The notes beneath the pieces are model-generated. The model did no database searches. It was given only the letters and a program-made list of their open reading frames with translations, and was not told the origin of the DNA. Of a stretch of 51,827 nucleotides of DNA, positions 33,315-42,418 are shown piece by piece. The DNA comes from an uncultured Collinsella sp. (GTDB lineage: Bacteria > Actinomycetota > Coriobacteriia > Coriobacteriales > Coriobacteriaceae): positions 1 through 51,827 of the forward strand of contig CAAERJ010000037.1 in NCBI GenBank assembly GCA_900758375.1, written 5' to 3'. A program made the translations under genes and the position numbers. The stretch's first letter is position 1. Each line of letters starts with the position of its first letter.

Positions 33315-33344
33315 GAAAAAAGCCTCCGGATTCCCAGAGGCTTT
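33315..33344 (-). terminator. Rho-independent terminator of tRNA-Ala
   Basis: Minus strand: AAGCCTC, a 10-nt loop, GAGGCTT and then TTTTTC (33315-33320), 11 bp past the tRNA 3' end. Confidence 0.8.
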
Positions 33345-33354
33345 GCATTCACGA

Positions 33355-33430
33355 TGGTGGAGACGAGGGGGATCGAACCCCTGACCTCTTGACTGCCAGT
33401 CAAGCGCTCTCCCAGCTGAGCTACGCCCCC
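33355..33430 (-). tRNA. tRNA-Ala (GGC)
   Basis: A standard 76-nt tRNA with encoded CCA: acceptor GGGGGCG, D arm GCTC/GAGC, anticodon stem CTTGA/TCAAG with loop CTGGCAG (anticodon GGC, alanine), T arm CAGGG GTTCGATC CCCTC-type. Its 5' half starts 70 bp after the end of the thiamine diphosphokinase gene. Confidence 0.95.
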
Positions 33431-33500
33431 GTGACGAAGAGATACTATAGGGGAAGTTGGCGCGACGTGCAAGGACTTTTTTGGGTCAGAATCTAAATGC

Positions 33501-34142
33501 CTATTGATAAAGGTAAGCGATGGCAGTACCAGCGTGGACTTGAATCTTGGCTGTTGACCTGACGACGTTGCTGATGCCCGTGTCGGCCAACAAACCCAGG
33601 GGGCTGTGATCTAGCTCCCACTCTAGGCCGTGTTCGCTTACCTTTGTGTTGGGGGCTAAGGCGATGATGGAAAACGTCTTGCCCTCGGCGCCCTCGATGG
33701 TCCACGATTCGCCTGCGTGAAGGATGCGGGCGACTACCTTGTTCTCGGCAATCCAGACAGGGGAATCCTCGTAGCCTGCGAGCAGCCCCAGTACGGAAAG
33801 CGCCATGTCAGGACGGCCGCCGGTGGCGCAGGTCGCAACCACCTCGGCACCCGGCCAGCGACGGCGGACGGAATCGAGCGCCAGCGCCAGATCGGTATAG
33901 TCCTTGTACGGGTCATGGCGCTCAACTTCAAAGTCGGTAGCGGCATCGACCAACGCGCGGCCGGCGTCGCTCACCGTGTCGGCATCCCCCACATATACGT
34001 CGCAGCCCAGTCCCACGCCCAGCAGCGCGTCGAGCCCGTGGTCCACGGCGACAACGTGGTCGCACTCCCCCGCTAGTCTACGCAGCAGATCCGCGCTCGC
34101 CACTACGGGCGAGCCACAGACCACTAATACCTTGCTAGTCAC
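33501..34142 (-). CDS. thiN: Thiamine diphosphokinase
   Basis: This 213-aa protein converts thiamine to thiamine diphosphate with ATP. Motifs are GCDVYVGDADTVSDAG (metal and ATP site, usually GDFDS), HDPYKDYTDLALAL (usually KDxTDxExAL) and CATGGRPDMALSVLGLL (usually GxxGGRxDHxLxN). The D-F to D-A and H to M changes are mild departures from the consensus. It lies 9 bp after the HAD phosphatase gene and is probably co-transcribed with it. Confidence 0.8.
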   Translation of the reverse strand: MTSKVLVVCGSPVVASADLLRRLAGECDHVVAVDHGLDALLGVGLGCDVYVGDADTVSDAGRALVDAATDFEVERHDPYKDYTDLALALDSVRRRWPGAEVVATCATGGRPDMALSVLGLLAGYEDSPVWIAENKVVARILHAGESWTIEGAEGKTFSIIALAPNTKVSEHGLEWELDHSPLGLLADTGISNVVRSTAKIQVHAGTAIAYLYQ

Positions 34143-34151
34143 AGCCCTCGC

Positions 34152-34841
34152 CTATCCCTCAAACGCAAGCACGCGGGCCAGATCCAGGTCCTCATAGCTA
34201 TCGATAAAGATGTCACTGTTGGCGCGCACCTCGTCGCGCTCCATGCGTCCGTGTGGATCATAAATGCCCACGCGTTTAAATCCAGCGGTGCCAGAGCTCT
34301 TTAGGCCAAAGACGGCGTCCTCAAACACCCACGCACGCTCAAACTTGTACCCGTGACGCTCCTCTAGGCGGCGCAGCGCCAGCTCGTATACGTCGGGGAA
34401 CTGCTTGGAGCGCCCGGCCTCGCCCGTGGTGGTCACAAACTCCATGTAGGCATCGAGCCCGGCGCCAGCAAGCGCAGACGTAACCAGCTCGGCCGGCGTG
34501 GACGTGGCAACACACATGGCAATACCGGACTCCTGCGCCTGCTTCAAAAATGCAAGCAGGCCCTCGCGCGGCGGCACCTTGGAGTAGCCATCGATCAGGA
34601 TGTCGCTCAGCTCTCGGTAGAGCTCCTCGCCATTTTCGCCAATGCCCCAGATGTCGTGGTAGGCCTGGCACTCGTCCTCGAGCGACAAATGCTCAAACTG
34701 GGCAAAATCGTCGACCGTTACGTCAACCCCGTGGCGGTGCAATAACTCGGGCTGGGCATAGGCCCAAACGGGGGTGCTATTAACCAGCGTGCCGTCGCAA
34801 TCGAAAATAAAAGCGACACGTGAGGCGGCGATGTGGTCCAT
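34152..34841 (-). CDS. HAD-superfamily phosphatase (phosphoglucomutase/GPH-like)
   Basis: The protein has 229 aa. Motif I is AFIFDCDGTLVNS (D-x-D), motif II the Thr in VATSTPAELV, motif III a lysine in AGRSKQFPDVY, and motif IV VFEDAVFGLKS. The helical cap between motifs I and II is of the beta-phosphoglucomutase/phosphoglycolate type. The substrate is not known. The start is the ATG at 34841 with AAAGG upstream. Confidence 0.8.
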   Translation of the reverse strand: MDHIAASRVAFIFDCDGTLVNSTPVWAYAQPELLHRHGVDVTVDDFAQFEHLSLEDECQAYHDIWGIGENGEELYRELSDILIDGYSKVPPREGLLAFLKQAQESGIAMCVATSTPAELVTSALAGAGLDAYMEFVTTTGEAGRSKQFPDVYELALRRLEERHGYKFERAWVFEDAVFGLKSSGTAGFKRVGIYDPHGRMERDEVRANSDIFIDSYEDLDLARVLAFEG

Positions 34842-34863
34842 AAACGAGCCTTTCAATGTCAAA

Positions 34864-34950
34864 GGGTAAACAACCTGCTAAAAACGTTTTACCAAACGTC
34901 AACCTAACAATCTAGAAACGCTAATTGGTAAAACTGTCAAGAGTTTTACC
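34864..34950 (+). promoter_or_regulatory. GGTAAAAC operator cluster upstream of glgB
   Basis: There are two palindromic sites. AAAACGTTTT with flanks GCTA/ACC (34877-34893) has the central CG typical of LacI-family operators. The second is GGTAAAACT (34927-34935) and AGTTTTACC (34942-34950), a perfect 9-bp inverted repeat with a 6-nt gap. A GGTAAAC half-site lies at 34865-34871. The same motif occurs upstream of the GH13-GH77 gene. The second site overlaps the predicted glgB -35, so repression is likely. Confidence 0.6.
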
Positions 34951-34975
34951 ATCGCAATTCTGCCAGTGGTATAAA
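34946..34975 (+). promoter_or_regulatory. Candidate glgB promoter
   Basis: TTACCA (34946-34951) and TATAAA (34970-34975) are 18 bp apart. RNA would start near 34982, leaving a leader of about 190 nt before glgB. The -35 lies in the right arm of the GGTAAAACT palindrome. Confidence 0.4.
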
Positions 34976-35172
34976 CATGGCGCTTACCGATTAAACGCCA
35001 CCGCAAATCCACTTTCGTCCATAAAACTAACGTACAGGTGTTATCGTAGTTTTTGCCGAAAGTTCCACCGAGCACGCGAGGTGGAACGAATCATAGAACT
35101 ATCGCCGTCCCTTCGATTCGTGCAGCCTTGGACCTTTCGCATCTAGTCACCAAGGCAACACGCTGCCGCGTC

Positions 35173-37419
35173 ATGATGGGATCAAACGTGAGCGATACAA
35201 AGCTAAAGCCAGCAACCAAAAAGCCTGCTACCCGTAAAGCCGCCCCGCATGCGCCGGAGCTCACCAAAGACGATGTCTATCTGTTTGGCATCGGTACCTG
35301 GGAGCGCAGCTGGGAAAAGATGGGCGCGCACCCCGACACGCAGAACCGTACGCGCGGCTGGCGTTTTTGCGTTTGGGCGCCCGACGTAAAAAGCGTCCAT
35401 GTCATTGGCGAATTTAACGACTGGGATGAGCAAGCCAATCCACTGGTGCCCGTGCATACGAGCGCTATTTGGGAAGGCTTTATTCCTGGCGCCGAGCAGG
35501 GTCAGCTCTATAAGTACCTTATCGAGACCAACGAGGGCGAAAAGCTCTACAAGGCCGATCCGTACGCCTTTAAGGCCGAGTGCCCTCCGGGAACGGCGAG
35601 CGTGCTGTGGACCCTCGATGGCTACAAGTGGAACGACGCCGCATGGCTCAAGCGCCGTGCCAGCCATAACCACATGTCGCAACCCCTTAACATCTACGAG
35701 GTGCATATTGGCTCGTGGAAGCGCCACGGCGACGCGCCGCAGGGCGAGCCGGACGAGTACGGCAACTACCCCGGTCCCATGGATCCCTTCCCCGCGCAGC
35801 GCGGCGAGTTCTACACCTACGACGACCTGTCGGTGGAGCTCGTGGACTACGTGCGCGACATGGGCTATACGCATATCGAGGTCATGCCGCTCATGGAGCA
35901 TCCCTTCGACGGCTCCTGGGGTTACCAGACGACCGGCTACTATGCCGCCACGTCGCGCTACGGCAACCCGCAGCAGCTCATGCACTTTATCGATGCGTGC
36001 CACGAGGCGGGCATTGGCGTGATTATGGACTGGGTGCCCGGCGGTTTTTGCGCCGACTCCCACGGCCTTGCCACCTTTAACGGCCACATGCTGTTTGAGC
36101 ACGAGATTCACCCCAACTGGGGCACGCACAAGTTTGACTTCGCCCGCGGCGAGGTCCGCTCCTTCCTGGTCTCCAACGTGCTGTACTGGCTCGAGAACTT
36201 CCACGTGGACGGCATTCGCATGGACGGCGTGTCCAGCATGCTGTACCTCAACTTTGGCATCGACGATCCGGGCCAAAAGAAGTTCAACAAGTACGGTACC
36301 GAGGAGGACCTGGACGCCAGCGCGTTTATCCGCCAGGTCAACTGCGCCGTGGAGGCGCACTACCCCGACGTGATGATGATGGCCGAGGAGTCCACCGCGT
36401 GGCCGCTCGTGACCTATCCGCCGCAGGACGGCGGCCTGGGCTTCCACTACAAGTGGGATATGGGCTGGATGAACGACACCCTGCACTACATGCAGACCGA
36501 TTTTCCGTGGCGCCCCGGCAACCATGGCCTGCTCACGTTCTCCATCATGTACGCCTTTACCGAGAACTTCATCTGCCCGCTGAGCCACGACGAGGTCGTA
36601 CACGGCAAGTGCTCGCTCATCGGCCGCATGCCGGGCGACTGGTGGCGCCAGTTTGCCGGCCTGCGCACGCTGGCCTTCTACCAGATGACGCATCCCGGTG
36701 CCAAGCTCAACTTTATGGGCAACGAGATCGGCCAGTTTATTGAGTGGCGCTACTACGAGTCCATTCAGTGGTTCCTGACCGAGGAGTACGAGACCCACCG
36801 TCATCATCAGGCGTTTATCAAGGCGCTCAACCACCTGTACACCGCCGAGCCCGCTCTGTACGAGCGCGGCTACACCGACGACGGCTTTACCTGGATCGAC
36901 GCGGACAACTCCAAGCAGTCCATCGTGAGCTTTGTGCGTCAAGGCGAGGATGTCGATGACGACCTGGTGATCCTGATCAACTTTGACCCGGCGAGCTACG
37001 AGAGCTTCCGCGTGGGCGTGCCGCGCGAGGGTGACTGGGAGGTCATCTTCGATTCTGACCGTCCCGAGTTTGGCGGCAGCGGATACGCCGGCAAGGAGCC
37101 CTACACTTGCTCGAGCGAGCCCTATCCCTGGAACGGGCAGATGGACTCCATCGAGATCAAGGTGCCCGGCCTAGCTGGCGTGGTGCTTAAGCGCCGCGGT
37201 CCCAGTAGCTACAAGCCGCCCGTGGTCGAGGAGCCCAAAAAGGCGACGCGCAAGCGTATGTCTTCGGTGAAGCCCAAGCCTGCGGCTGCTAAGAAGGCTC
37301 CGGCTAAGACGAAGGCTACCAAGGCTACGGCTAAGCCCAAGGCCAAGAAGGCAGCCAATAAAAAGGCTGCTCCCAAGGCTAAGGCAGGCGCTGTTAAAGC
37401 ATCTGGCAAGGAAGCGTAA
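35173..37419 (+). CDS. glgB: 1,4-alpha-glucan branching enzyme with Lys/Ala-rich ends
   Basis: This protein of about 748 aa makes alpha-1,6 branches in glycogen. It has a carbohydrate-binding N-domain (WAPDVKSVHVIGEFNDW) and then a GH13 barrel with DGIRMDGV (nucleophile D351), MMAEEST (acid/base E405) and PLSHDEVVHGK (D473). Unusual features are a basic N-terminal stretch (TKLKPATKKPATRKAAPHA) and a C-terminal tail of about 63 residues rich in K, A, P (AAAKKAPAKTKATKATAKP type), neither part of the normal enzyme. The start is uncertain: ATG 35173 lacks a clear ribosome site; GTG 35191 (GGGAT upstream) is an alternative. First gene of the glycogen operon. Confidence 0.93.
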   Translation: MMGSNVSDTKLKPATKKPATRKAAPHAPELTKDDVYLFGIGTWERSWEKMGAHPDTQNRTRGWRFCVWAPDVKSVHVIGEFNDWDEQANPLVPVHTSAIWEGFIPGAEQGQLYKYLIETNEGEKLYKADPYAFKAECPPGTASVLWTLDGYKWNDAAWLKRRASHNHMSQPLNIYEVHIGSWKRHGDAPQGEPDEYGNYPGPMDPFPAQRGEFYTYDDLSVELVDYVRDMGYTHIEVMPLMEHPFDGSWGYQTTGYYAATSRYGNPQQLMHFIDACHEAGIGVIMDWVPGGFCADSHGLATFNGHMLFEHEIHPNWGTHKFDFARGEVRSFLVSNVLYWLENFHVDGIRMDGVSSMLYLNFGIDDPGQKKFNKYGTEEDLDASAFIRQVNCAVEAHYPDVMMMAEESTAWPLVTYPPQDGGLGFHYKWDMGWMNDTLHYMQTDFPWRPGNHGLLTFSIMYAFTENFICPLSHDEVVHGKCSLIGRMPGDWWRQFAGLRTLAFYQMTHPGAKLNFMGNEIGQFIEWRYYESIQWFLTEEYETHRHHQAFIKALNHLYTAEPALYERGYTDDGFTWIDADNSKQSIVSFVRQGEDVDDDLVILINFDPASYESFRVGVPREGDWEVIFDSDRPEFGGSGYAGKEPYTCSSEPYPWNGQMDSIEIKVPGLAGVVLKRRGPSSYKPPVVEEPKKATRKRMSSVKPKPAAAKKAPAKTKATKATAKPKAKKAANKKAAPKAKAGAVKASGKEA

Positions 37420-37477
37420 CAAAAGAGTTACCACTGTAATTACCCGCCCCGCCTGGGCGTAGGATACAAGTCATAAC

Positions 37478-37512
37478 CGTTCCGGGAGAAACATCCCCGG
37501 GGGAAAGGAACG
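37478..37512 (+). promoter_or_regulatory. Hairpin over the glgP ribosome site
   Basis: CGTTCCGGG (37478-37486) can pair with CCCGG (37496-37500) and further out CGTTCC with GGAACG (37507-37512). The 3' arm includes the AAAGGA ribosome site of glgP, so the structure could limit translation. The two pairings compete, which suggests a switchable fold. Confidence 0.4.
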
Positions 37513-37513
37513 T

Positions 37514-39940
37514 ATGAATAAGATCTTCGACAACAAGCAGGAGTTTACCGAACTCTATCGCGAAGCCGTCATGAGCATCAGCGGCAAGAGCGTGGAGGCC
37601 GCCAGCGACCTGGACCGCTTTAATGCCCTGGCCAAGCTCGTGGCCGAGAAGGCGCGCACCGTTGCCACCACCAGCGACGCCCGTGTTGCCGCCGAGGGCA
37701 AGAAGCGCGTGTACTACTTCTCGATCGAGTTTTTGATCGGCCGCCTGCTCGACAACTACCTGCTCAACTTTGGCGTGCGCGACATGGTCGCCGAGGCGCT
37801 CGACGACATGGGCTTTGACCTGTCTGTCATCGAGAACCAGGAGCCCGATCCGGCACTGGGCAACGGCGGCCTGGGTCGTCTGGCCGCCTGCTTCCTGGAT
37901 TCCATGGCAGCCGAGGGCATCGCCGGCTACGGCAACGGCATGCGCTACCGCTACGGCCTGTTTAAGCAGGAGATCGTCAACGGCAGCCAGGTCGAGGCCA
38001 CCGACGAGTGGCTCACCCACGGCTATCCCTGGGAGGTCCGTCGTCAGGACAAGGCCGTGACCATTAAGTTTGGCGGCCGCGTCGAGGGCTTTGAGGAGAA
38101 CGGTCGCACGTTCTACCGCACGGTGGACACGCAGAACATCCTGGCCGTCCCTTACGACATCCCCGTTGTGGGCTATGCCGGCGAGACCGTCAACAAGCTG
38201 CGCGTTTGGGCCGCCGAGCCGGTCGAGGAGCACTTTGACCTGGAGGCCTTCAACCGCGGCGACTACGCCCTGGCCGACGCCGAGCGCGCCGAGGCCGAGG
38301 CCATCAGCGCCATCCTCTACCCCAACGACGCCGGCGAGCACGGCCGTCTGCTGCGCCTGAAGCAGGAGTACCTGTTTGTCTCGGCCGGCATCTACAGCCT
38401 GCTCGACACCTTTGAGAAGGAGCACGGCGAGAACTGGGAGCTGCTGCCGCAGTTTGTGGCCATCCACACCAACGACACGCACCCCGCCATGTGCGGCCCC
38501 GAGCTCATGCGTATCCTCATCGACGAGAAGAAGCTCGAGTGGGATGACGCCTGGAACATCGTGACGCAGGTCGTGAGCTACACCAACCACACCATCCTGC
38601 CCGAGGCCCTGGAGAAGTGGCCTATCGGCATGTTCTCCAAGCTCCTCCCCCGCGTGTACCAGATCATCGACGAAATCAGCCGTCGTTGGCATGAGTCGTT
38701 CGACACCACGCAGGAAGGCTGGCAGGAGCGTCTGCGTCAGACCGCCATCCTGTGGGACGGCGAGATTCGCATGGCCAACCTGTCCGTGATCTGCAGCCAC
38801 AGCGTCAACGGCGTGGCCAAGATCCACTCCGACATCATCAAGAACATCGTGCTCAAGGACTTCTATGCCCTGACGCCCGAGAAGTTCAACAACAAGACCA
38901 ACGGCATCTCGCACCGTCGCTTCTTTGCCGAGGCCAACCCCACCTACGCCAAGCTCGTGACCGAGGCCATTGGCGACGGCTGGCTTAAGGACGCCTTTGA
39001 GCTGGAGAAACTCAAAGAGTTCCAGAACGATACCGAGTTCCTGAAGGCCGTGGGTGCCTCCAAGCGCGCCAACAAGGAGCGCCTTGCCGCCTACGTTAAG
39101 GCCGAGACTGGTCTGGTCATTGACCCCAACACCGTCTTTGATGTTCAGGTAAAGCGCTTCCACGCCTACAAGCGCCAGCTCATGAACATCATGAAGGTGA
39201 TGGACATCTACAACCGTCGCATCGCCGATCCCAACTTCCACGTAACGCCGACGACCTTCATCTTTAGCGGCAAGGCTGCCTCGAGCTACACCTTTGCCAA
39301 GGAGACCATCCGCCTCATTAACTCCGTGGCCGACGTCATCAACAATGACCCGCGCGTCAACGAGGTCATGAAGGTCTGCTTTATCCCCAACTTCCGCGTG
39401 AGCAACGCCCAGCTCATCTACCCCGCCGCCGAGATCTCGGAGCAGATCTCCACGGCCGGCAAGGAGGCCTCGGGCACGTCCAACATGAAGCTCATGATGA
39501 ACGGCGCCATTACGCTGGGCACCCTCGACGGCGCCAACATCGAGATCGCCGACCTGGCCGGTCGCGAGAACGAGGCCATCTTTGGTCTGACCGCCCCCGA
39601 GGTCGAGCAGCTCTGGGCGTCGAACAGCTACTTTGCGTGGGATACCCTCAACGGCGACCGCGAGCGCCTGGGCCGCGTGATGGACGAGCTCAAGGACAAC
39701 ACGTTTGCCGGCCTTTCGGGCAACTTTGAGAGCATCTACAACGAGCTCATGAACAACAACGACCCCGACCTGGTCATGGCAGACTTCCGCAGCTACGTGG
39801 ATGCGTGGGAGAAGCTCACGGGCAGCTACGGCGACCAAGAGACCTGGAACCGCAAGGCCCTGCTCAACACCGCCTCGAGCGGCTGGTTCTCGAGCGACCG
39901 CACCATTCGCGAGTACCGCGACGAGATCTGGCACGCGTAA
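37514..39940 (+). CDS. glgP: Glycogen phosphorylase
   Basis: This 808-aa protein removes glucose 1-phosphate from glycogen ends. The pyridoxal phosphate lysine is K659 in EASGTSNMKLMMNG; other conserved blocks are YYFSIEFLIGR, GNGGLGRLAACFLDS, TNDTHPAMCGPELMRIL, NGISHRRF and VQVKRFHAYKRQL. Length and domains are normal, without the basic tail seen in GlgB and GlgA. GGGGGAAAGGAACGT precedes the ATG, within a potential hairpin. Confidence 0.97.
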   Translation: MNKIFDNKQEFTELYREAVMSISGKSVEAASDLDRFNALAKLVAEKARTVATTSDARVAAEGKKRVYYFSIEFLIGRLLDNYLLNFGVRDMVAEALDDMGFDLSVIENQEPDPALGNGGLGRLAACFLDSMAAEGIAGYGNGMRYRYGLFKQEIVNGSQVEATDEWLTHGYPWEVRRQDKAVTIKFGGRVEGFEENGRTFYRTVDTQNILAVPYDIPVVGYAGETVNKLRVWAAEPVEEHFDLEAFNRGDYALADAERAEAEAISAILYPNDAGEHGRLLRLKQEYLFVSAGIYSLLDTFEKEHGENWELLPQFVAIHTNDTHPAMCGPELMRILIDEKKLEWDDAWNIVTQVVSYTNHTILPEALEKWPIGMFSKLLPRVYQIIDEISRRWHESFDTTQEGWQERLRQTAILWDGEIRMANLSVICSHSVNGVAKIHSDIIKNIVLKDFYALTPEKFNNKTNGISHRRFFAEANPTYAKLVTEAIGDGWLKDAFELEKLKEFQNDTEFLKAVGASKRANKERLAAYVKAETGLVIDPNTVFDVQVKRFHAYKRQLMNIMKVMDIYNRRIADPNFHVTPTTFIFSGKAASSYTFAKETIRLINSVADVINNDPRVNEVMKVCFIPNFRVSNAQLIYPAAEISEQISTAGKEASGTSNMKLMMNGAITLGTLDGANIEIADLAGRENEAIFGLTAPEVEQLWASNSYFAWDTLNGDRERLGRVMDELKDNTFAGLSGNFESIYNELMNNNDPDLVMADFRSYVDAWEKLTGSYGDQETWNRKALLNTASSGWFSSDRTIREYRDEIWHA

Positions 39941-40047
39941 AGGCCGCGAGCTCCCCTATGCCAGCACGGCATTACTCGACGGGCGTGACGTTGCGCCGCG
40001 CCCGTCGCTAATGGGTTTAGGAACATCGATGAAAGAAGGAGAAATCG

Positions 40048-41196
40048 ATGAGTAAGAAAGAATGCATCGCGATGCTCCTCGCAGGAGGACAGGGCAGCCG
40101 ATTGGGGGCACTCACCCAAAAGATCGCTAAGCCGGCGGTTAGCTTTGGTGGCAAGTTCCGCATTATCGACTTTTCGCTCTCCAACTGCTCCAACTCGGGC
40201 ATCGACACGGTGGGCGTTCTGACGCAGTATCGTCCCTACCTGCTGCATGCCTACGTGGGCTCCGGCGAGGCGTGGGATCTGGACAGCCGCGACGGCGGCG
40301 TGTCGATTCTGCCGCCGTACGAGACGCAGACCGGCGGCGCCTGGTATGCGGGCACGGCCGACGCCATTACGCAGAACCTCGACTACATCAAGGCCAACGA
40401 CCCCAAGTACGTCCTGATTCTTTCGGGCGATCACCTGTATCGCATGGACTACCGCAAGATGCTCAAGACGCACATTGAGAACAACGCCGACCTCACGGTG
40501 AGCGTTATGCCCGTGCCGTGGGAAGAGGCCAGCCGCTTTGGCATCCTGACCACCGACCCCGAGGACGGCCGCATCACCAAGTTCACCGAGAAGCCCGATA
40601 AGCCCGATTCGAATCTCGCGTCTATGGGCATCTACATCTTCTCGGCCGACGTGCTGATCGAGGCGCTCGAAGAGGACGCTCTGGACCAGCGCTCGAGCCA
40701 CGACTTTGGCAAGGACATCATCCCCAAGTTACTCGGCGAGGGCAAGCGCCTGTACAGCTACGAGTTCCACGGCTTCTGGAAGGACGTCGGCACCATCGCC
40801 AGCTTCCACGAGACCTCGATGGACCTGCTGGGCAACAACCCCGAGTTCGATCTGTTTGACAAGCACTTCCCCATCATGTCCAACATCACCACGCGTCCGC
40901 CGCACTACATTGGCCCGGACGGCCGACTGGACGACTGCCTGGTCTCCAACGGCTGCAAGATCTACGGCACCGCTCGCCACTCGATCCTTTCGACCGATGT
41001 CATCATCGAGGAGCGCGCCGTGGTCGAGGATTCCGTGCTGCTGCCGGGTGCGCACGTTAAGAGCGGCGCACACATCTGCCGCGCTATTTTGGGCGAGAAC
41101 TCCACGGTCGAAGAGGGCGTGAAGCTCGGCTCTGTCGATACCACCAAGGATACGGCCGTCGTTGGAAATGACGTCGTTATCGGGAAGGGGGAATGA
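40048..41196 (+). CDS. glgC: Glucose-1-phosphate adenylyltransferase
   Basis: This 382-aa protein makes ADP-glucose from ATP and glucose 1-phosphate. It has the pyrophosphorylase loop MLLAGGQGSRLGALT, FGGKFRIIDFSLSN, WYAGTADAITQNLDYI, LILSGDHLYRMDY, the sugar-phosphate lysine in KFTEKPDKPDSNLASMGIY, and a left-handed helix C-domain (hexapeptides such as VIIEERAVVEDSVLLPGA). GGAG precedes the ATG. An 8-bp hairpin (39978-40006) lies in the gap after glgP. It is followed 4 bp later by glgD. Confidence 0.96.
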   Translation: MSKKECIAMLLAGGQGSRLGALTQKIAKPAVSFGGKFRIIDFSLSNCSNSGIDTVGVLTQYRPYLLHAYVGSGEAWDLDSRDGGVSILPPYETQTGGAWYAGTADAITQNLDYIKANDPKYVLILSGDHLYRMDYRKMLKTHIENNADLTVSVMPVPWEEASRFGILTTDPEDGRITKFTEKPDKPDSNLASMGIYIFSADVLIEALEEDALDQRSSHDFGKDIIPKLLGEGKRLYSYEFHGFWKDVGTIASFHETSMDLLGNNPEFDLFDKHFPIMSNITTRPPHYIGPDGRLDDCLVSNGCKIYGTARHSILSTDVIIEERAVVEDSVLLPGAHVKSGAHICRAILGENSTVEEGVKLGSVDTTKDTAVVGNDVVIGKGE

Positions 41197-41200
41197 TCCG

Positions 41201-42328
41201 ATGATCAATCGCAAGGCCATCGGTTATATCACCGCTAACTACTCTTCGACCTACGGCAGCGTGCTGCTCAAGGACCGCCCCATCGCGTCCGTTCCCTTTT
41301 TGGGCCGCTACCGCCTGATCGACTTTCCGCTGTCCAACATGATGAATGCCGGCATTAAGACCGTCGGCGTCGTCATGCCGGGCAACTACCGCTCGCTGAT
41401 CGACCACGTTGGCTCGGGCAAGGACTGGGGCCTGGACCGCAAGAAGGGCGGCCTGTTCATGGTGCCCGGCAACGCGTATGGCACCACCAAGGGCGGCATG
41501 CGCTTCCTGCTGCGCGACATCATCTCCAACAAGACGCTGTTCCAGCGCTCGGACAAGCCCTATGTTGTGATGATGGGCACCAACATCATCTTTAACATGG
41601 ATCTCAACACCATCATCGACGCGCACGAGAACTCCGGTGCCCAGATGACCGTGGTGTACTGCAAGGCCACGCGCAACGTCGATGACGAGACCAAACTCGA
41701 GATTAACGAGAACGGTCGCCTGACGGGCGTGAGCGCTGGCGTCGCGTACGGCGACAACGCCTCTATGGACTGCTGCATCGTCAACCGCGAGACGCTGCTC
41801 GAGATTATCGACCACTACCAGGCCGCCGACTATCTGGACCTGCTCGAGGCACTCCAGGGCGACTTTGGCAACATCGACGTGTGCAGCTACGAGTACAAGG
41901 GCGAGGTCGTGGGCGTGTTTAGCGAGAAGTCGCTGTATCGCCGCAGCATGGACCTGCTTGACCAAACCGTGGCCGACCAGCTCTTCGATCCCGAGCGCCC
42001 GATCCTGACCAAGGCTCACGACGTGCCGCCTTCGCGCTATGCGACCGGTAGCCACGCGTGCAACTCGATCATCTCGGCCGGTTGCATCATCAAGGGCACC
42101 GTGCGCAATTCGATCCTGTCACGCGGCGTCGTGGTCGAGGAGGGCGCCTCGGTAACCAACTCGATCATCAACCAGAGCTGTGTCATCAAGAGCGGCGCAC
42201 GCGTTGAGAACGCCATTCTGGACAAGAACAACGTGGTTCCCACCAACACCGAGCTTCGCGGCACGCCCGAGAACATCCTGGTGCTGGGCAAGGCTCCGTT
42301 AACTTCCGACACCACCATCGTACGTTAA
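41201..42328 (+). CDS. glgD: GlgD subunit of ADP-glucose pyrophosphorylase
   Basis: This 375-aa protein is the regulatory partner of GlgC in Gram-positive bacteria. It shares the fold (FLGRYRLIDFPLSNMMNAGI, MVMMGTNIIFNMDLNTII-type, C-terminal hexapeptides) but the nucleotide loop is degenerate: the start reads YITANYSSTYGSVLLKDRPI, lacking the AGGxGxRL signature. The true start is the ATG at 41201 (AAGGGGG upstream), not the frame's first codon at 41162 inside glgC. Confidence 0.93.
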   Translation: MINRKAIGYITANYSSTYGSVLLKDRPIASVPFLGRYRLIDFPLSNMMNAGIKTVGVVMPGNYRSLIDHVGSGKDWGLDRKKGGLFMVPGNAYGTTKGGMRFLLRDIISNKTLFQRSDKPYVVMMGTNIIFNMDLNTIIDAHENSGAQMTVVYCKATRNVDDETKLEINENGRLTGVSAGVAYGDNASMDCCIVNRETLLEIIDHYQAADYLDLLEALQGDFGNIDVCSYEYKGEVVGVFSEKSLYRRSMDLLDQTVADQLFDPERPILTKAHDVPPSRYATGSHACNSIISAGCIIKGTVRNSILSRGVVVEEGASVTNSIINQSCVIKSGARVENAILDKNNVVPTNTELRGTPENILVLGKAPLTSDTTIVR

Positions 42329-42360
42329 CGTTGGCACCGCAACATCGCTCGTAACATGTA

Positions 42361-42394
42361 GAATAGCCGCCCGGTTAGCGCCAGGCGGCTATTC
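42361..42394 (+). terminator. Hairpin between glgD and glgA, attenuator-like
   Basis: GAATAGCCGCC (42361-42371) and GGCGGCTATTC (42384-42394) form a perfect 11-bp stem with a 12-nt loop. No T tract follows, so it may be a partial terminator or RNA-processing or stability element that sets glgA level relative to glgB-P-C-D. Confidence 0.5.
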
Positions 42395-42418
42395 TCGAAT
42401 TGCAACATGGGAGACAAT

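Noticed and set aside
33266..33472. 68-codon minus-strand frame over tRNA-Ala
   Set aside because: GVAQLGERLTGSQEVRGSIPL is the classic translation of a tRNA, not a protein.
37394..39934. 846-codon minus-strand frame opposite glgP
   Set aside because: A long antisense frame caused by GC-rich third positions; glgP motifs on the other strand are complete.
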